From: CAVSUZ01 sp963834715
GTDB taxonomy: Bacteria; Pseudomonadota; Alphaproteobacteria; Acetobacterales; Acetobacteraceae
DNA: 64,000 nucleotides
Assembly (NCBI GenBank): GCA_963834715.1
Contig: CAWIDE010000022.1
Location: 496,001 to 560,000, forward strand
Direction of reading: 5' to 3'
Part shown: in pieces, positions 35,477-44,562 of the stretch
Layout: each line of letters begins with the position of its first letter
Numbering within the stretch: position 1 is the stretch's first letter
The notes under the pieces: model-generated
Told to the model about the DNA's origin: nothing
Databases searched by the model: none
The model's input: only the letters and a program-made list of their open reading frames with translations
Program-made: the position numbers and the translations under genes

Positions 35477-36295
35477 ATGGCGAACGATAGCACTTATGAG
35501 CGGTTCCGGGCACTGCATGAAACTGGGACGTTCGTGATGCCGAATGCGTGGGACGGCGCATCGGCGGTACTGCTGAAGCAGGCCGGGTTTAGAGCGCTCG
35601 GGACGACCTCGGCCGGAATTGCCTGGGCGCTCGGCAAGCAGGACGGGCGCCATGCGGTGAGCCGCGGGATGGCGGTCGCCAATGGCGTCCTACTGGGACG
35701 GCTGACCGGCTTGCCGGTCAACGGAGACCTGGAGGACGGATTCGGCCCCAACCCGGAAGACTGTGCGGCCACCGTGGAGGCGGCGATAGCGGCCGGGCTG
35801 GCGGGGCTCGGGATCGAAGATACGACCGCCGATCTGGAACGACCCATCCATGAGTTCGATCATGCGGTGGCGCGGGTGCGGCGGGCGGCGGAGGCGGCAC
35901 GCGGGCGGATCGTCCTGACCGGGCGTACGGACATTTTTCTCTTCGGCTGGACGGATGTGCAGGAAGCGGTGCGGCGGCTGGTGGCCTTCGCCGAAGCCGG
36001 GGCGGACGTGCTGTACGCGCCTGCCCTGCCCGACATGGAGGCGATCCGGGCAGTGGTCCGGGCGGTGGCACCGAAACCGGTGAACGTGCTGATCGGGCCT
36101 CGGTCCGGGCCGGTTCGGGTTACCGAACTGGCGGCAACAGGAGTGCGGCGGATCAGCCTAGGAGGCGCGCTCTACCGGCGGGCGATGGGCGGGTTGATGG
36201 AGGCCGCGAAGGCGCTGGCCGCTGGGGATATGGTGACGGCGTTGGCCGGGGCGGTTGCGAGCCCGGAGATTACGGAGCTGCTGCCGAGAGCCTAG
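35477..36295 (+). CDS. Isocitrate lyase / PEP mutase family enzyme
   Basis: 272 aa with the PrpB/PEP-mutase fold: FVMPNAWDGASAVLLKQAGFRALGTTSAGIAWALG, GLPVNGDLEDGFG (metal-binding Asp/Glu), GLGIEDTT and VLTGRTDIFL. The KKCGH motif of true isocitrate lyases is absent, and such short members are C-C or C-P bond lyases of unclear substrate (often annotated as oxaloacetate decarboxylase-like). GGGAGG precedes the ATG at 35477. It stands alone between the LivK-like gene and the ATP synthase genes. Confidence 0.9.
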   Translation: MANDSTYERFRALHETGTFVMPNAWDGASAVLLKQAGFRALGTTSAGIAWALGKQDGRHAVSRGMAVANGVLLGRLTGLPVNGDLEDGFGPNPEDCAATVEAAIAAGLAGLGIEDTTADLERPIHEFDHAVARVRRAAEAARGRIVLTGRTDIFLFGWTDVQEAVRRLVAFAEAGADVLYAPALPDMEAIRAVVRAVAPKPVNVLIGPRSGPVRVTELAATGVRRISLGGALYRRAMGGLMEAAKALAAGDMVTALAGAVASPEITELLPRA

Positions 36296-36391
36296 AATGT
36301 CGGTGTGCCGAAGTCGTCGATTCTTGACACTCTGCCAACCCCCCTGTAGCAGACGCCCGCCTTCCGGCAGGGTGACTTGCCAGGAGCGGAC

Positions 36392-36718
36392 ATGAACAAG
36401 GAACAGGGCGGGCGGCCGCAGACGTTCGAGGAGCGGCTGCGCGCGGCCAGGGAACGGCAAGGGCTGGAACCCAAGCCGCCAAAGCAGGGCGAAGACCAGG
36501 GCGGAGAGCCATCTGCGCTGGCTATTGGTCTGCGGGTGGCGCTGGAGCTGGTGGTCGCGTTGGTGTTGGCGTGCGCCATTGGCTGGGGTCTGGATCAGTT
36601 GCTGGGGACCAGGGCGCTCTTCCTGATCTTGTTTGTGCCGCTGGGGGCGGCGGCAGGGATTCTGAACGTCTGGCGCATGTTTGGGCCGGACAGAGACAAG
36701 TCCGGCCGAAGGCTGTGA
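36392..36718 (+). CDS. atpI: F0F1 ATP synthase subunit I
   Basis: 108 aa with a charged N-terminus and two transmembrane helices (ALAIGLRVALELVVALVLACAIGWGLDQLL, LFLILFVPLGAAAGILNVWRMF). AtpI assists c-ring assembly. ATG 36392 is preceded by CAGGAG. It is the first gene of the F0 operon, as usual in alphaproteobacteria. Confidence 0.93.
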   Translation: MNKEQGGRPQTFEERLRAARERQGLEPKPPKQGEDQGGEPSALAIGLRVALELVVALVLACAIGWGLDQLLGTRALFLILFVPLGAAAGILNVWRMFGPDRDKSGRRL

Positions 36719-36743
36719 GTGGCTGGTTTGGGGGACAGGTAGT

Positions 36744-37493
36744 TTGGCGACCGGCAGCATCAATGCACTGGACCAGTTCGAACTGCATCCGGTTTTTGGG
36801 TCCGTGGGCCGCGCCATTCATTTCAGCCAGTCCAACCTGATGATGGTTGTGGTGATGGTGCTGACGCTGCTGCTGCTGTGGGTGGGAATGCGTCCGCGGG
36901 CGATGGTGCCAGGGCGGCTGCAGACGGCAGCCGAAATGATCTACGAATTCACCTACGATATGTGCGTCGATACGATCGGACCGGAAGGAAAACGGTTCTT
37001 TCCTTTTATATTTACTCTGTTCCTGTTCATTCTGTTTGGCAACACGATCGGCGTGTTTCCGTATTTCTTCACCTTCACCAGCCATATCGCGGTGACATTG
37101 GCACTGACGCTGGTGGTGATTATCATGACAACCCTGGTAGGTTTGTGGATCCACCGGCTGCATTGGTTCAGCTACTTCGTGCCGCAGGGCGTGCCGAAGC
37201 TACTGCTGCCGCTGCTGGTGCCGATCGAAGTGCTTTCCTACCTCTCGCGCATCATTTCCCTCTCCGTCCGACTGTTCGCCAACATGATGGCCGGACACGT
37301 GATGCTGGAGGTGTTCGGGGCATTCGTGGTCATGCTCGGAGCTGCCGGAGTGATCGGCTGGATTCCCGCGGCTTTCGCGCTAGGCGTGAACACGCTGCTG
37401 ATCGGGTTTGAAATCCTGGTGGCGGTGTTGCAGGCTTACGTGTTCGCCATCCTGTCTTGCATTTATTTGCACGACGCGGTGCATCTCCACTGA
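36744..37493 (+). CDS. atpB: F0F1 ATP synthase subunit a
   Basis: A 249-aa membrane protein with the essential arginine in SLSVRLFANMMAGHV (about Arg176) and FGNTIGVFPYFFTFTSH. It forms the proton half-channels next to the c ring. The reading frame has no ATG near the start; TTG 36744, with GGGGACAGG upstream, gives the expected N-terminus (LATGSINALDQFELHP). Confidence 0.96.
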   Translation: MATGSINALDQFELHPVFGSVGRAIHFSQSNLMMVVVMVLTLLLLWVGMRPRAMVPGRLQTAAEMIYEFTYDMCVDTIGPEGKRFFPFIFTLFLFILFGNTIGVFPYFFTFTSHIAVTLALTLVVIIMTTLVGLWIHRLHWFSYFVPQGVPKLLLPLLVPIEVLSYLSRIISLSVRLFANMMAGHVMLEVFGAFVVMLGAAGVIGWIPAAFALGVNTLLIGFEILVAVLQAYVFAILSCIYLHDAVHLH

Positions 37494-37569
37494 CGTGGCA
37501 AGATTTTCGTGCGCGGAGGCGGGAGGTCCTGCCGAGGCGCACGATCCAACCTCGAAAGGAGTTAGTCAT

Positions 37570-37833
37570 ATGGCTGTAGATCCCAACACCGTAGCCAATG
37601 CCGTCGGCATGCCGCTTCCCTCGGCCAAGGCCATGGGTGCGGGCTTGGCGGTCATCGCGCTGGCGGGCGTGGGCGTCGGTATCGGGAATATTTTTGCGGC
37701 GCTGGTGAACAGCGTGGCGCGCAACCCGGCCTCGCGCGACCGGGTGTTCGGTCTGGCAATTCTGGGCTTTGCGTTGACAGAAGCGGTGGCGCTGTACGCG
37801 CTGGTTATCGCCTTCATTATCCTGTTCGTGTGA
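37570..37833 (+). CDS. atpE: F0F1 ATP synthase subunit c
   Basis: An 87-aa hairpin of two helices joined by the polar loop ARNPASRD. The proton-carrying carboxylate is Glu71 in FALTEAVALYAL. AAAGGAG precedes the ATG. The sequence matches proton-type c subunits; the sodium-type Gln/Ser-Thr pattern is not evident. Confidence 0.96.
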   Translation: MAVDPNTVANAVGMPLPSAKAMGAGLAVIALAGVGVGIGNIFAALVNSVARNPASRDRVFGLAILGFALTEAVALYALVIAFIILFV

Positions 37834-38429
37834 CCGGGATGCGCGGCCACTGTCCTTTTCTGTGGCCGGTTACGGCGGCGCTGCTCGCCTTGCCGGCGAC
37901 CGCGATGGCGCAAGGCATGCCGCAGCTCAATTTCGGCAACCCGTTGACGCTGGCTCAGGTCTGGTGGGGCGCGATCATTTTCATCGTGTTCCTTCTGCTT
38001 TGCTGGCTGTGGGGGTTGCCGCAGGTGGCGGGCGTGCTGGAGCGGCGGTCGGCGGCGATTGCGGCGGACCTGGACACGGCACGGCAGGCGAAGATGAAGG
38101 CCGACCAGTTCGTGGCGGAGACACAGGAGGCGATAGCACGGGCGCGTGCGGAGGCGCAGGGGCAGATCAATTCGGCGCTGGAGGCGGCTAGACAGCACGC
38201 CTCCGCCCAGTCGGCGGAGCTGCATACCCGGCTCGAAGCGCAGATCAAGGAATCTGAGGCGCGGATCGACCAGGCACGGCAGACGGCGTTGCGAGCGTTG
38301 CGGCAGGTTGCGACCGAAACGGCTGCAGCCGTGGTAACGCGGTTGACGGGCACCGCGCCGCCGCCGGCCCGGCTGGAACAGGCGGTGAGCGTGGCGCTAG
38401 CAGCTCGGGCTCCGAGTGAGGGAGGCTGA
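37830..38429 (+). CDS. atpF': F0F1 ATP synthase subunit b'
   Basis: 199 aa starting at a GTG that overlaps the atpE stop (GTGA). It has an N-terminal hydrophobic leader and one membrane helix (VWWGAIIFIVFLLLCWLWGLPQVAGVLERR), then a long charged coiled coil. It forms half of the b/b' peripheral stalk. Two different b genes are typical for alphaproteobacteria. Confidence 0.93.
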   Translation: MTGMRGHCPFLWPVTAALLALPATAMAQGMPQLNFGNPLTLAQVWWGAIIFIVFLLLCWLWGLPQVAGVLERRSAAIAADLDTARQAKMKADQFVAETQEAIARARAEAQGQINSALEAARQHASAQSAELHTRLEAQIKESEARIDQARQTALRALRQVATETAAAVVTRLTGTAPPPARLEQAVSVALAARAPSEGG

Positions 38430-38435
38430 CCGGTC

Positions 38436-38936
38436 ATGGAAATCGGATTCTGGACCAACTCGAAGACCTGGGTCGCGATTGCTTTCTTTCTGTTTTTCAT
38501 TCTGTTCGGAAAGCGGCTCTGGAAGGCGCTCGCTAACATGCTGGATAGCCGGGCGCAGCAGATCCGGCATGAAATGGACGAGGCGGCCAGGCTACGCCAG
38601 GAAGCCGAGCAGATGCTGCAGGAAGCGACTCGCAGCCGCGAGCAGGCGCTGGCCGATGCCAAGTCAATGATCGAGGGGGCGAAGGCGGAATCGGAGCGGC
38701 TGGCGGCCCAACTTGCCGAGGAAGCACGCGCGATGGCGCGGCGGCGGGAACAGATGGCGCTTGACCGGATTGGCGCGGCCGAGAAGGCGGCGGTGGATGA
38801 GGTGCGCGTGACGGCGGCTGAGGTGGCGACGGTCGCGGCCCGTGACGTGATTGCCGAGGGCTTATCGGAAGACGCGGATGCGCGGTTGATCGATCACTCG
38901 ATTGCGCGGTTGCCGGCGGCGCTCCGCGCGGCGTAG
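38436..38936 (+). CDS. atpF: F0F1 ATP synthase subunit b
   Basis: 166 aa: an N-terminal helix (WTNSKTWVAIAFFLFFILFGKRLWKALANMLDSRAQQI is the region, residues 6-43) and a coiled coil rich in Ala, Glu and Arg. It is the second stalk b subunit. ATG 38436 has GGAGG upstream. It ends the F0 operon, and a terminator follows 10 bases later. Confidence 0.95.
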   Translation: MEIGFWTNSKTWVAIAFFLFFILFGKRLWKALANMLDSRAQQIRHEMDEAARLRQEAEQMLQEATRSREQALADAKSMIEGAKAESERLAAQLAEEARAMARRREQMALDRIGAAEKAAVDEVRVTAAEVATVAARDVIAEGLSEDADARLIDHSIARLPAALRAA

Positions 38937-38946
38937 GGCGGTTCGC

Positions 38947-38980
38947 GGCCGGTAACCACTTCGACCGGCCCTGATTTTTT
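38947..38980 (+). terminator. Rho-independent terminator of the F0 operon
   Basis: GGCCGGT (38947-38953) pairs with ACCGGCC (38964-38970) around a 10-base loop, followed by CTGATTTTTT. Stem, loop and T-run fit an intrinsic terminator just after atpF. Confidence 0.85.
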
Positions 38981-39044
38981 GTTTGAGATCGTGGCTCGAA
39001 GCATGTTCTTGTGGCGCAGCATTATTGGAGACGGGCGACAGCCG

Positions 39045-39230
39045 ATGTTTCGAGACGAAGCGGCGATTCTGACGGTGGCGGCGACCCTAGCCGCCGCGAG
39101 GTTTTCCCAGTTGGCGGCCTCGTCGCGAGAACAGCAAGCAAGGGAATCGCCGATCGATGTGCTCATCAACATCCTGCGGGAGATGGAGAGCAAGAAGCTG
39201 ATCCCACCCAATCTTGCACCCCGCGGGTGA
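39045..39230 (+). CDS. Small hypothetical protein before kup
   Basis: 61 aa from ATG 39045 (GGAG upstream); the frame is open further upstream (39003, 38979). The sequence FRDEAAILTVAATLAAARFSQLAASSREQQARESPIDVLINILREME is helical without membrane segments or known motif. It is separated from the kup start by 5 bases, so it may be co-translated with it. Real but uncharacterised, or a chance ORF. Confidence 0.4.
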   Translation: MFRDEAAILTVAATLAAARFSQLAASSREQQARESPIDVLINILREMESKKLIPPNLAPRG

Positions 39231-39235
39231 GCTGA

Positions 39236-41122
39236 TTGAGGCGGGTGCGCCCTGATGCGGCCGATGCAGGGCGCCCGGGTTCGCTCGGTGCCTTAAGATT
39301 GACGGCGCTGGGGGTGGTGTTCGGGGATATCGGCACCAGCCCTCTTTACACTTTGAAGACAGTGCTGGGCGCGACGGGAGCGCATCCTTCCGCGAGTGCG
39401 GCGCTGGGTGCGTTGTCGTTGATCGTGTGGACGCTGATCATTGTCACCACCGTTAAGTACGTCACGCTTGCGATGCGAGTGGATAACGATGGCGAAGGCG
39501 GCATCCTGGCGCTGATGGCACTGTTGGGGGTGAAGCGGCACAGCCGGCCTCTGATCGTCATGGTGGGACTGTTCGGCGCGGCGCTGATCTATGGGGACGG
39601 AGCCATCACGCCGGCGATTTCGGTGCTCTCGGCACTGGAAGGCGTGGACATGGTGACCTCGGCGCTGCGGCGGTTCGTGCTGCCCGCAGCAGTGATAATT
39701 CTAGTTGCGTTGTTTGCCTTACAGCGGCGCGGAACGGCGAGCGTCGGGGCACTGTTCGGCCCGGTAATGGCAGTATGGTTTGCGGTGATCGGGATTTTAG
39801 GGATTTGGGGCATCGCGCAGCATCCGGCGGTACTGGCGGCGCTAAACCCGGTAGCTGGGCTCACCTACCTGTTCTCGGCGGGATTGCGCGGGCTGCTGGT
39901 GCTGGGCGGGGTGTTTTTGTGCGTAACGGGGGCGGAGGCGCTGTATGCCGATATGGGGCATTTCGGGCCGCGTCCGATCCGGCTTGCGTGGTCGGCGCTG
40001 GTGTTCCCGAGCTTGGTGTTGAATTACGCAGGACAAACCGCTTTGGTGCTGAACGGGGCACCGACCGCGGACGATATCTTTTATCGTTTATGTCCGCGGG
40101 CGATGCTGGTTCCGTTGGTGCTGCTGGCGACGGTGGCGACGATCATCGCCAGCCAGTCCATTATCACCGGCGCGTTTTCGATGACTCGTCAGGCGATCCA
40201 ACTAGGATGGATGCCGCGGCTGAAGATTACGCAGACATCGGCGAAGGGATACGGACAGATTTATGTGGGCGCGGTGAACTGGCTACTCATGCTGGTAACA
40301 CTGGCGCTGACCCTGGGGTTCGGAAAATCGGACAATCTTGCGGCGGCCTATGGGATCGCGGTCTCGGCGACCATGCTGATGACCTCGGTGCTGCTGTTCA
40401 TCGCCATGCGAGAAATCTGGGGCTGGGGCGTGATGGCGGCCGGCGGCGTGGCAGGTGCACTGCTGGTGGTGGATGCGGCCTTTGTTGCGGCGAATCTAAT
40501 GAAGGTCGAGGATGGCGGCTGGGTGCCAATCGTGCTCGCGGTTCTGGTGTATGGCGTGATGTACGTATGGCATAAGGGTACGGCGGCAGTTGCCGCCCGG
40601 CTTAGCGAGGCCGTGCAGCCGATCGCCGCGGTGATGGAGCAGGTAGCGCGGGATCAGGTCCCGCGGGTGCCGGGAACCGCGGTGTTTCTGACGCGGACCG
40701 AACGGGATGCTCCGCCAGCAATGTTATGGCATCTGAAACATAGCCGCGCGCTGCACCGGCAGGCGGTGATTGTGAACGTGCAGACCGGGTCCGTGCCGTG
40801 GGTCGCGGAGGATCGGCGGCTGCAGGTCGAGCAAATCGCGCCCGAGGTGTGGCGGTTACGGGCGCGGTTCGGGTTCATGGAGCGGCCCGATCTTCCGGCG
40901 CTATTGCGGCAGGCACAGGAGGTGGGGTGCGCGGTCGATCTTTCAGACGTCACCTATTTCGTTGGACATGAGACGGTTGTGCGGAGTGAAGATCGAGGCA
41001 GCTTGCCGCAGTGGATGGAGGCGGGGTTTGCGTTCCTGCAGCGAAATTCCGCGCATGTCACCGATTATTTCCGCCTGCCCGTGGACAACGTGGTGGAGAT
41101 CGGGCGGGAGGTGGCGGTTTAG
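39236..41122 (+). CDS. kup: Kup-type low-affinity potassium transporter
   Basis: 628 aa with the KUP/HAK/KT signature: ALGVVFGDIGTSPLYTLKTV, then VDNDGEGGILALMALLG, IYGDGAITPAISVLSALEG and about 12 membrane helices, with a soluble C-terminal domain (residues about 450-628). It imports potassium with protons. No ATG is available near the conserved start; TTG 39236 is the best start. It follows the F0 operon after its terminator and is intact. Confidence 0.95.
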   Translation: MRRVRPDAADAGRPGSLGALRLTALGVVFGDIGTSPLYTLKTVLGATGAHPSASAALGALSLIVWTLIIVTTVKYVTLAMRVDNDGEGGILALMALLGVKRHSRPLIVMVGLFGAALIYGDGAITPAISVLSALEGVDMVTSALRRFVLPAAVIILVALFALQRRGTASVGALFGPVMAVWFAVIGILGIWGIAQHPAVLAALNPVAGLTYLFSAGLRGLLVLGGVFLCVTGAEALYADMGHFGPRPIRLAWSALVFPSLVLNYAGQTALVLNGAPTADDIFYRLCPRAMLVPLVLLATVATIIASQSIITGAFSMTRQAIQLGWMPRLKITQTSAKGYGQIYVGAVNWLLMLVTLALTLGFGKSDNLAAAYGIAVSATMLMTSVLLFIAMREIWGWGVMAAGGVAGALLVVDAAFVAANLMKVEDGGWVPIVLAVLVYGVMYVWHKGTAAVAARLSEAVQPIAAVMEQVARDQVPRVPGTAVFLTRTERDAPPAMLWHLKHSRALHRQAVIVNVQTGSVPWVAEDRRLQVEQIAPEVWRLRARFGFMERPDLPALLRQAQEVGCAVDLSDVTYFVGHETVVRSEDRGSLPQWMEAGFAFLQRNSAHVTDYFRLPVDNVVEIGREVAV

Positions 41123-41211
41123 CCACGGCGGCTGCGTGCCGGGCGCAACGACAGACAAGCCGCCACGAGGTCAATAGGCGGGTCTTCGCAGGTCGTGCGC
41201 AGTGCGGTTAG

Positions 41212-41346
41212 TTAGCGCTCGCCCGGGGTCCCGTCTCCGTTACCACAGAAGTCGCAGGGTTCTGTGTGTATGTGCCAGCCAGCGCATCCGGCACATGCGA
41301 GCATGGCCAGCATGGCGAACGCCAGAATTAGGCGGTTGCGCCTCAT
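41212..41346 (-). CDS. 44-residue lipoprotein with a Cys-x2-Cys motif
   Basis: Starts at ATG 41346 with GGAGGG a few bases upstream. The sequence MRRNRLILAFAMLAMLACAGC is a standard lipoprotein signal, with two overlapping lipobox-like positions (LACAGC), followed by AGWHIHTEPCDFC and GNGDGTPGER. Too short for routine ORF calling. The pair CDFC might bind metal or form a disulfide. Convergent with kup. No homologue can be named. Confidence 0.6.
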   Translation of the reverse strand: MRRNRLILAFAMLAMLACAGCAGWHIHTEPCDFCGNGDGTPGER

Positions 41347-41413
41347 CCGCCCTCCCACCGATCCAACGCATCTAGCGCAAGGCGCAGGCCGTCATTTAAC
41401 AGCACTCATCGTG

Positions 41414-41444
41414 TTATTGCGAGGAACGTAGCGACGAAGCAATC
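41414..41444. repeat. Short dispersed palindromic-type repeat
   Basis: TTATTGCGAGGAACGTAGCGACGAAGCAATC resembles a widespread alpha-proteobacterial intergenic repeat of the form ATTGCGAGGAGCGNAGCGACGAAGCAAT. ATTGC and GCAAT at the ends pair, as do inner bases. Only one good copy is seen here. Confidence 0.55.
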
Positions 41445-41605
41445 CACGCCCCGGGCTTGACCGGTGGGCTTGATTTATCGCTCGCCTGCCGAAACCGAGT
41501 TTGCAGCGCTCTCGACTCACAGGATCTAATATCATCACGTAAACGTGTCGATCGACCTTATTGACTGACACGCCCCCGGATTGTCGTTTATACGAAACGT
41601 GTCGG

Positions 41606-42556
41606 ATGACGGTTGAACGCCGATGGCGAACTATAATCTGCGGTGGGCGGTACTTGGTAGCATCGGTACTCGCAATGCCAATGCTGGCATGGGCCCGTGG
41701 GCTCGGGGTGGGTGTTGGGGGCGGCGGCGTTGGCGCCGGCGCAGGAATTGGCACCGGTGCCCACGGCCTTGGGGCAAGCGTCGGTGTAGGACTTGGCGGC
41801 GCGGGAATTGGCGCAGGCGTTGGGCTGGGCGGAGGCGGCGGGTTCGGCAATGGCAGTGGGAACAGCGTTGGGAGCGGCAGCAGCGCAGGTAGCGGCCAGG
41901 GCATCGGAGGCACGAGCGGAGCTACAAGCTCGTCCGGAAGCAGCGGGAATACCGGAAGCAACGGTGGCGGGAGTGCGGCCGCGGGCGTCAGCGGTGGTAA
42001 AGGTTCGTCCGGAACGGGCGTAGGCGCGGGAAGCGGTGGTGGGGCCACCGCCGGGGGAACCGCGAGCAGCAGCGCAAGTTCGTCCGCAAGTGGTGCTAGC
42101 GCGGGAAGCAGCGGCGGTGGGGGCTCCGCCGGCAGCGGCGCAAGTTCATCCGGAAACGGTGGGAGTGCAGGAAGCAGCGGTGGCGGGAGTGCGGCCGGGG
42201 CCGCCAGCGGCGGTACAGGTTCGTCCGGAACGGGCGTAGGCGCGGGAAGCAGCGCTGGCGGCACCGCCGGCGGAACTGCGAGCAGCAACGCAGGTTCGTC
42301 CGGAAGCGCCGGAACTGCGGGAAGCAGTAGCAGCGCAAGTGCAAGCGGTGGACAAGCCGGCGCGAGCGCCGGGGCCAGGGGTGGGGACAACGGTGACCCC
42401 CCTGAGCGGCTGTTTCCTAATGGGTCTCCAACGTTCGCGGAGCTGTCGTCGGCCAGGGCGATGATCGCGCGCGACATGAAGAGTCTGGGCATTATTGCCC
42501 CACCGCTGAGTCCTGCGCAGGAACGGGCGATTATCGCGCGGGGCTGGAAACCGTGA
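41606..42556 (+). CDS. Glycine/serine-rich exported protein
   Basis: 316 aa. A signal-like start (ERRWRTIICGGRYLVASVLAMPMLAWA) is followed by about 230 residues of Gly/Ser/Ala repeats with little else, and then a conserved-looking C-terminal tail (LFPNGSPTFAELSSARAMIARDMKSLGIIAPPLSPAQERAIIARGW). A 216-bp segment is partly duplicated (41971-42034 compared with 42187-42250). Function unknown; low complexity makes homology unreliable. The 3' end overlaps the convergent flavoprotein gene by 26 bases. Confidence 0.6.
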   Translation: MTVERRWRTIICGGRYLVASVLAMPMLAWARGLGVGVGGGGVGAGAGIGTGAHGLGASVGVGLGGAGIGAGVGLGGGGGFGNGSGNSVGSGSSAGSGQGIGGTSGATSSSGSSGNTGSNGGGSAAAGVSGGKGSSGTGVGAGSGGGATAGGTASSSASSSASGASAGSSGGGGSAGSGASSSGNGGSAGSSGGGSAAGAASGGTGSSGTGVGAGSSAGGTAGGTASSNAGSSGSAGTAGSSSSASASGGQAGASAGARGGDNGDPPERLFPNGSPTFAELSSARAMIARDMKSLGIIAPPLSPAQERAIIARGWKP

Positions 42557-43461
42557 TCGTCGGGTGCTCATCCAGCGCCCGCAATGGCAGGGCGTTCCTT
42601 CGGCGCCAGACGCCCCCGACGTGGACCCGCCACAAAAGCTCGGCTCCGGCCGGGCGCTTCTCTTCCGGGATGTCCCAGATGATCTCCGTTTCCCCCGAAA
42701 CCTGAAGGACATCGCCAGCGGCAAAGTCCGCAAAGAGCAGCCCGACGCGGGGATAGAGGAGAAGGTTGCCGAGGGTATTGTAGAAACGGTTGCCGGCAAA
42801 ATCCGGGATGGTCAGAATGTTTCCGTTGACACGCACGAAACCAGGCCGTCCGCCGCGATGGGAGACATCCACGCCGGGGCCCGGGCGGTCCCGTGGCCCG
42901 GAGGCGGATGCGACGAAGAACGTGTCGGCCTGGGTTATCGCAGTGACCGCCGCCCCATCGAGGTGATCCAGGGTCTCGGCCGGAGCAGGCATCGCGGGGG
43001 CGGAGCGCAGGTCGCGGGATTGGATGTATTGCGCGCAGTTTCCGAAGCTTTGCACGACACTGATGATGAACCCGCACGAGCCGTTAGCAACGATATTACC
43101 ATTAACCCGGTTGCGACGGCGCGTAGCGGGGTCGATCCCAAGCATGCCGACAGCGGCGCCCGCGAGCAGACCGGCAGCAGCGGGATCGTCATCCGCGGGT
43201 CGGGCGGCGATAGAGAGCGTGCGCGCGTCCGGAGTGGCGATAAATCCGGGCGCGCCATTGAGGACGGTAGGGATCGGCCAGTCCTGCTCGTCGAGTCCGG
43301 CAATAACTACGAAGGGGAGCATGGCGAAGAACTCTCGGTGCTGATCGGGCATGTAATTTCCGGATCGCGGCGCTGCCGCGCCGGGCCATGCGCTCCCGCA
43401 CGCCGATGCGCTCCTGCATAAGCCGTTCGCCGGGATGGAACGGATCCAAGGCGGGGTCCAT
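42531..43461 (-). pseudogene. MSMEG_1061-like pyridoxamine-oxidase-type flavoprotein, frameshifted
   Basis: The start (MDPALDPFHPGERLMQERIGVRERMARRGSAAIR, from 43461 with GGAG upstream) lies in one frame, and the rest (NYMPDQHREFFAMLPFVVIAGLD...FFVASASGPRDRPGPGVDVSHRGGRPGFVRV...FNTLGNLLLYPRVGLLF) in another. One extra base in the T3 at 43357-43359 accounts for it. Members bind FMN in a split barrel; substrates are unknown. It faces the LysR gene in the opposite direction. Confidence 0.82.
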
Positions 43462-43559
43462 TCGGTTAGTCTCCATGAACATCGCCCGCGAAATTGGTTC
43501 TTGCGCACCCCGACGGAAATGGATGGGATCGGGAAATCACAATTCCGGGGCCTGGAACG

Positions 43560-44462
43560 ATGGACCGGCTGGACGAGCTCGCCGTGCTGGTGGCGGTGCT
43601 GGATACCGGAAGCCTTATCGGCGCTTCGCGGCGGCTGCGTCGGTCTCCACCGGCGGTAACCCGGGCGCTGAGTGCACTGGAGGTGCGGATTGGGGCACGG
43701 CTGATCGAGCGGACAACACGGCACGTCGCGCCCACAGAGGCCGGACGGCTTGTGGGGGAACATGCGCGGCGGGTGCTGGCGGAGGTCGATGAGGCGATGC
43801 GGGCGGGCGCCGGGCACACCGCGGAACTATCAGGCCTGCTGCGGGTCAGCGCGCCGGTGGTGTTCGGGCGCTTGTATGTCGGCCGGGTGGTCTCGCGGTT
43901 CCTGGAGGCGCATCCGGGGGTTCGGGCCGAGGTGTTGTTTTCCGACCGATATCTGGATCTCGTGGAGGAAGGGTTGGACGCGGCGGTGCGGATTGGGACG
44001 TTACCGGATTCTGGGCTGGTGATGCGGCTGCTCGGCCATGTTCGGCGGATGCTGGTGGCAAGCCCCGTGTATCTGGCCCGGCGCAGTGTGCCGGATAATC
44101 CGGACGCGCTGGCGGATCACGACATCATCTACACCGTGGGACGCCCTGCAGGAGCGGCATGGCGCTTTGGACCTGACGAGCGTGGACGAGCGGTGCGGCT
44201 CGTGCCCCGGTTGATGGTTAATCAGGTGGATGCGGCGCTGGCGGCGGCGCGGGCAGGGCAGGGGATCGCGCGGGCGCTTTCTTACCAGGTGGCGGAGGAT
44301 CTGGAGACGGGAAAGCTGGCGCGGATTCTGGCGGATTTTGAACCGCCTCGGCTACCTGTGCAGATTGTGATGCCGAGCGGACGGCTGGTTCCTCGGCGGG
44401 TCCGGGCGTTCGCGGATCTGGTGGTGGAGGTGCTGGGGGCGTTGCCGGTGCTGCGGGAGTAA
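43560..44462 (+). CDS. LysR family transcriptional regulator
   Basis: 300 aa. Helix-turn-helix at residues about 5-60 (LDELAVLVAVLDTGSLIGASRRLRRSPPAVTRALSALE), then a substrate-binding domain of the CrgA type (VSAPVVFGRLYVGRVVSRFLEAHPGV). It lies 100 bases upstream of the benzoate-CoA ligase and divergent from the flavoprotein gene. It may regulate either. Box genes are often controlled by BoxR (an XRE-type regulator), so control by this LysR protein is only inferred from position. Confidence 0.94.
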   Translation: MDRLDELAVLVAVLDTGSLIGASRRLRRSPPAVTRALSALEVRIGARLIERTTRHVAPTEAGRLVGEHARRVLAEVDEAMRAGAGHTAELSGLLRVSAPVVFGRLYVGRVVSRFLEAHPGVRAEVLFSDRYLDLVEEGLDAAVRIGTLPDSGLVMRLLGHVRRMLVASPVYLARRSVPDNPDALADHDIIYTVGRPAGAAWRFGPDERGRAVRLVPRLMVNQVDAALAAARAGQGIARALSYQVAEDLETGKLARILADFEPPRLPVQIVMPSGRLVPRRVRAFADLVVEVLGALPVLRE

Positions 44463-44562
44463 TGATCCGATGTTTTTCGCATCCCCGAGACGCCCCCAGC
44501 GGGACGCTTGATCCCAGACCAGGGCCGGCCGAACATGCGCCGTGGTCAGGGAAAGGAGCGAG

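Larger units (their letters stand above)
41123..41605. other. Spacer between kup and the glycine-rich gene
   Basis: Holds one very small gene on the minus strand (41212-41346) and a repeat (41414-41444), both listed separately. GGCGGCT and AGCCGCC just after the kup stop could form a stem but have no T-run. I see nothing else. Confidence 0.6.

Noticed and set aside
42001..42250. Duplicated GGTTCGTCCGGAACGGG blocks as a CRISPR-like or regulatory repeat
   Set aside because: They are in-frame coding repeats of the glycine-rich protein, spaced by 216 bp.
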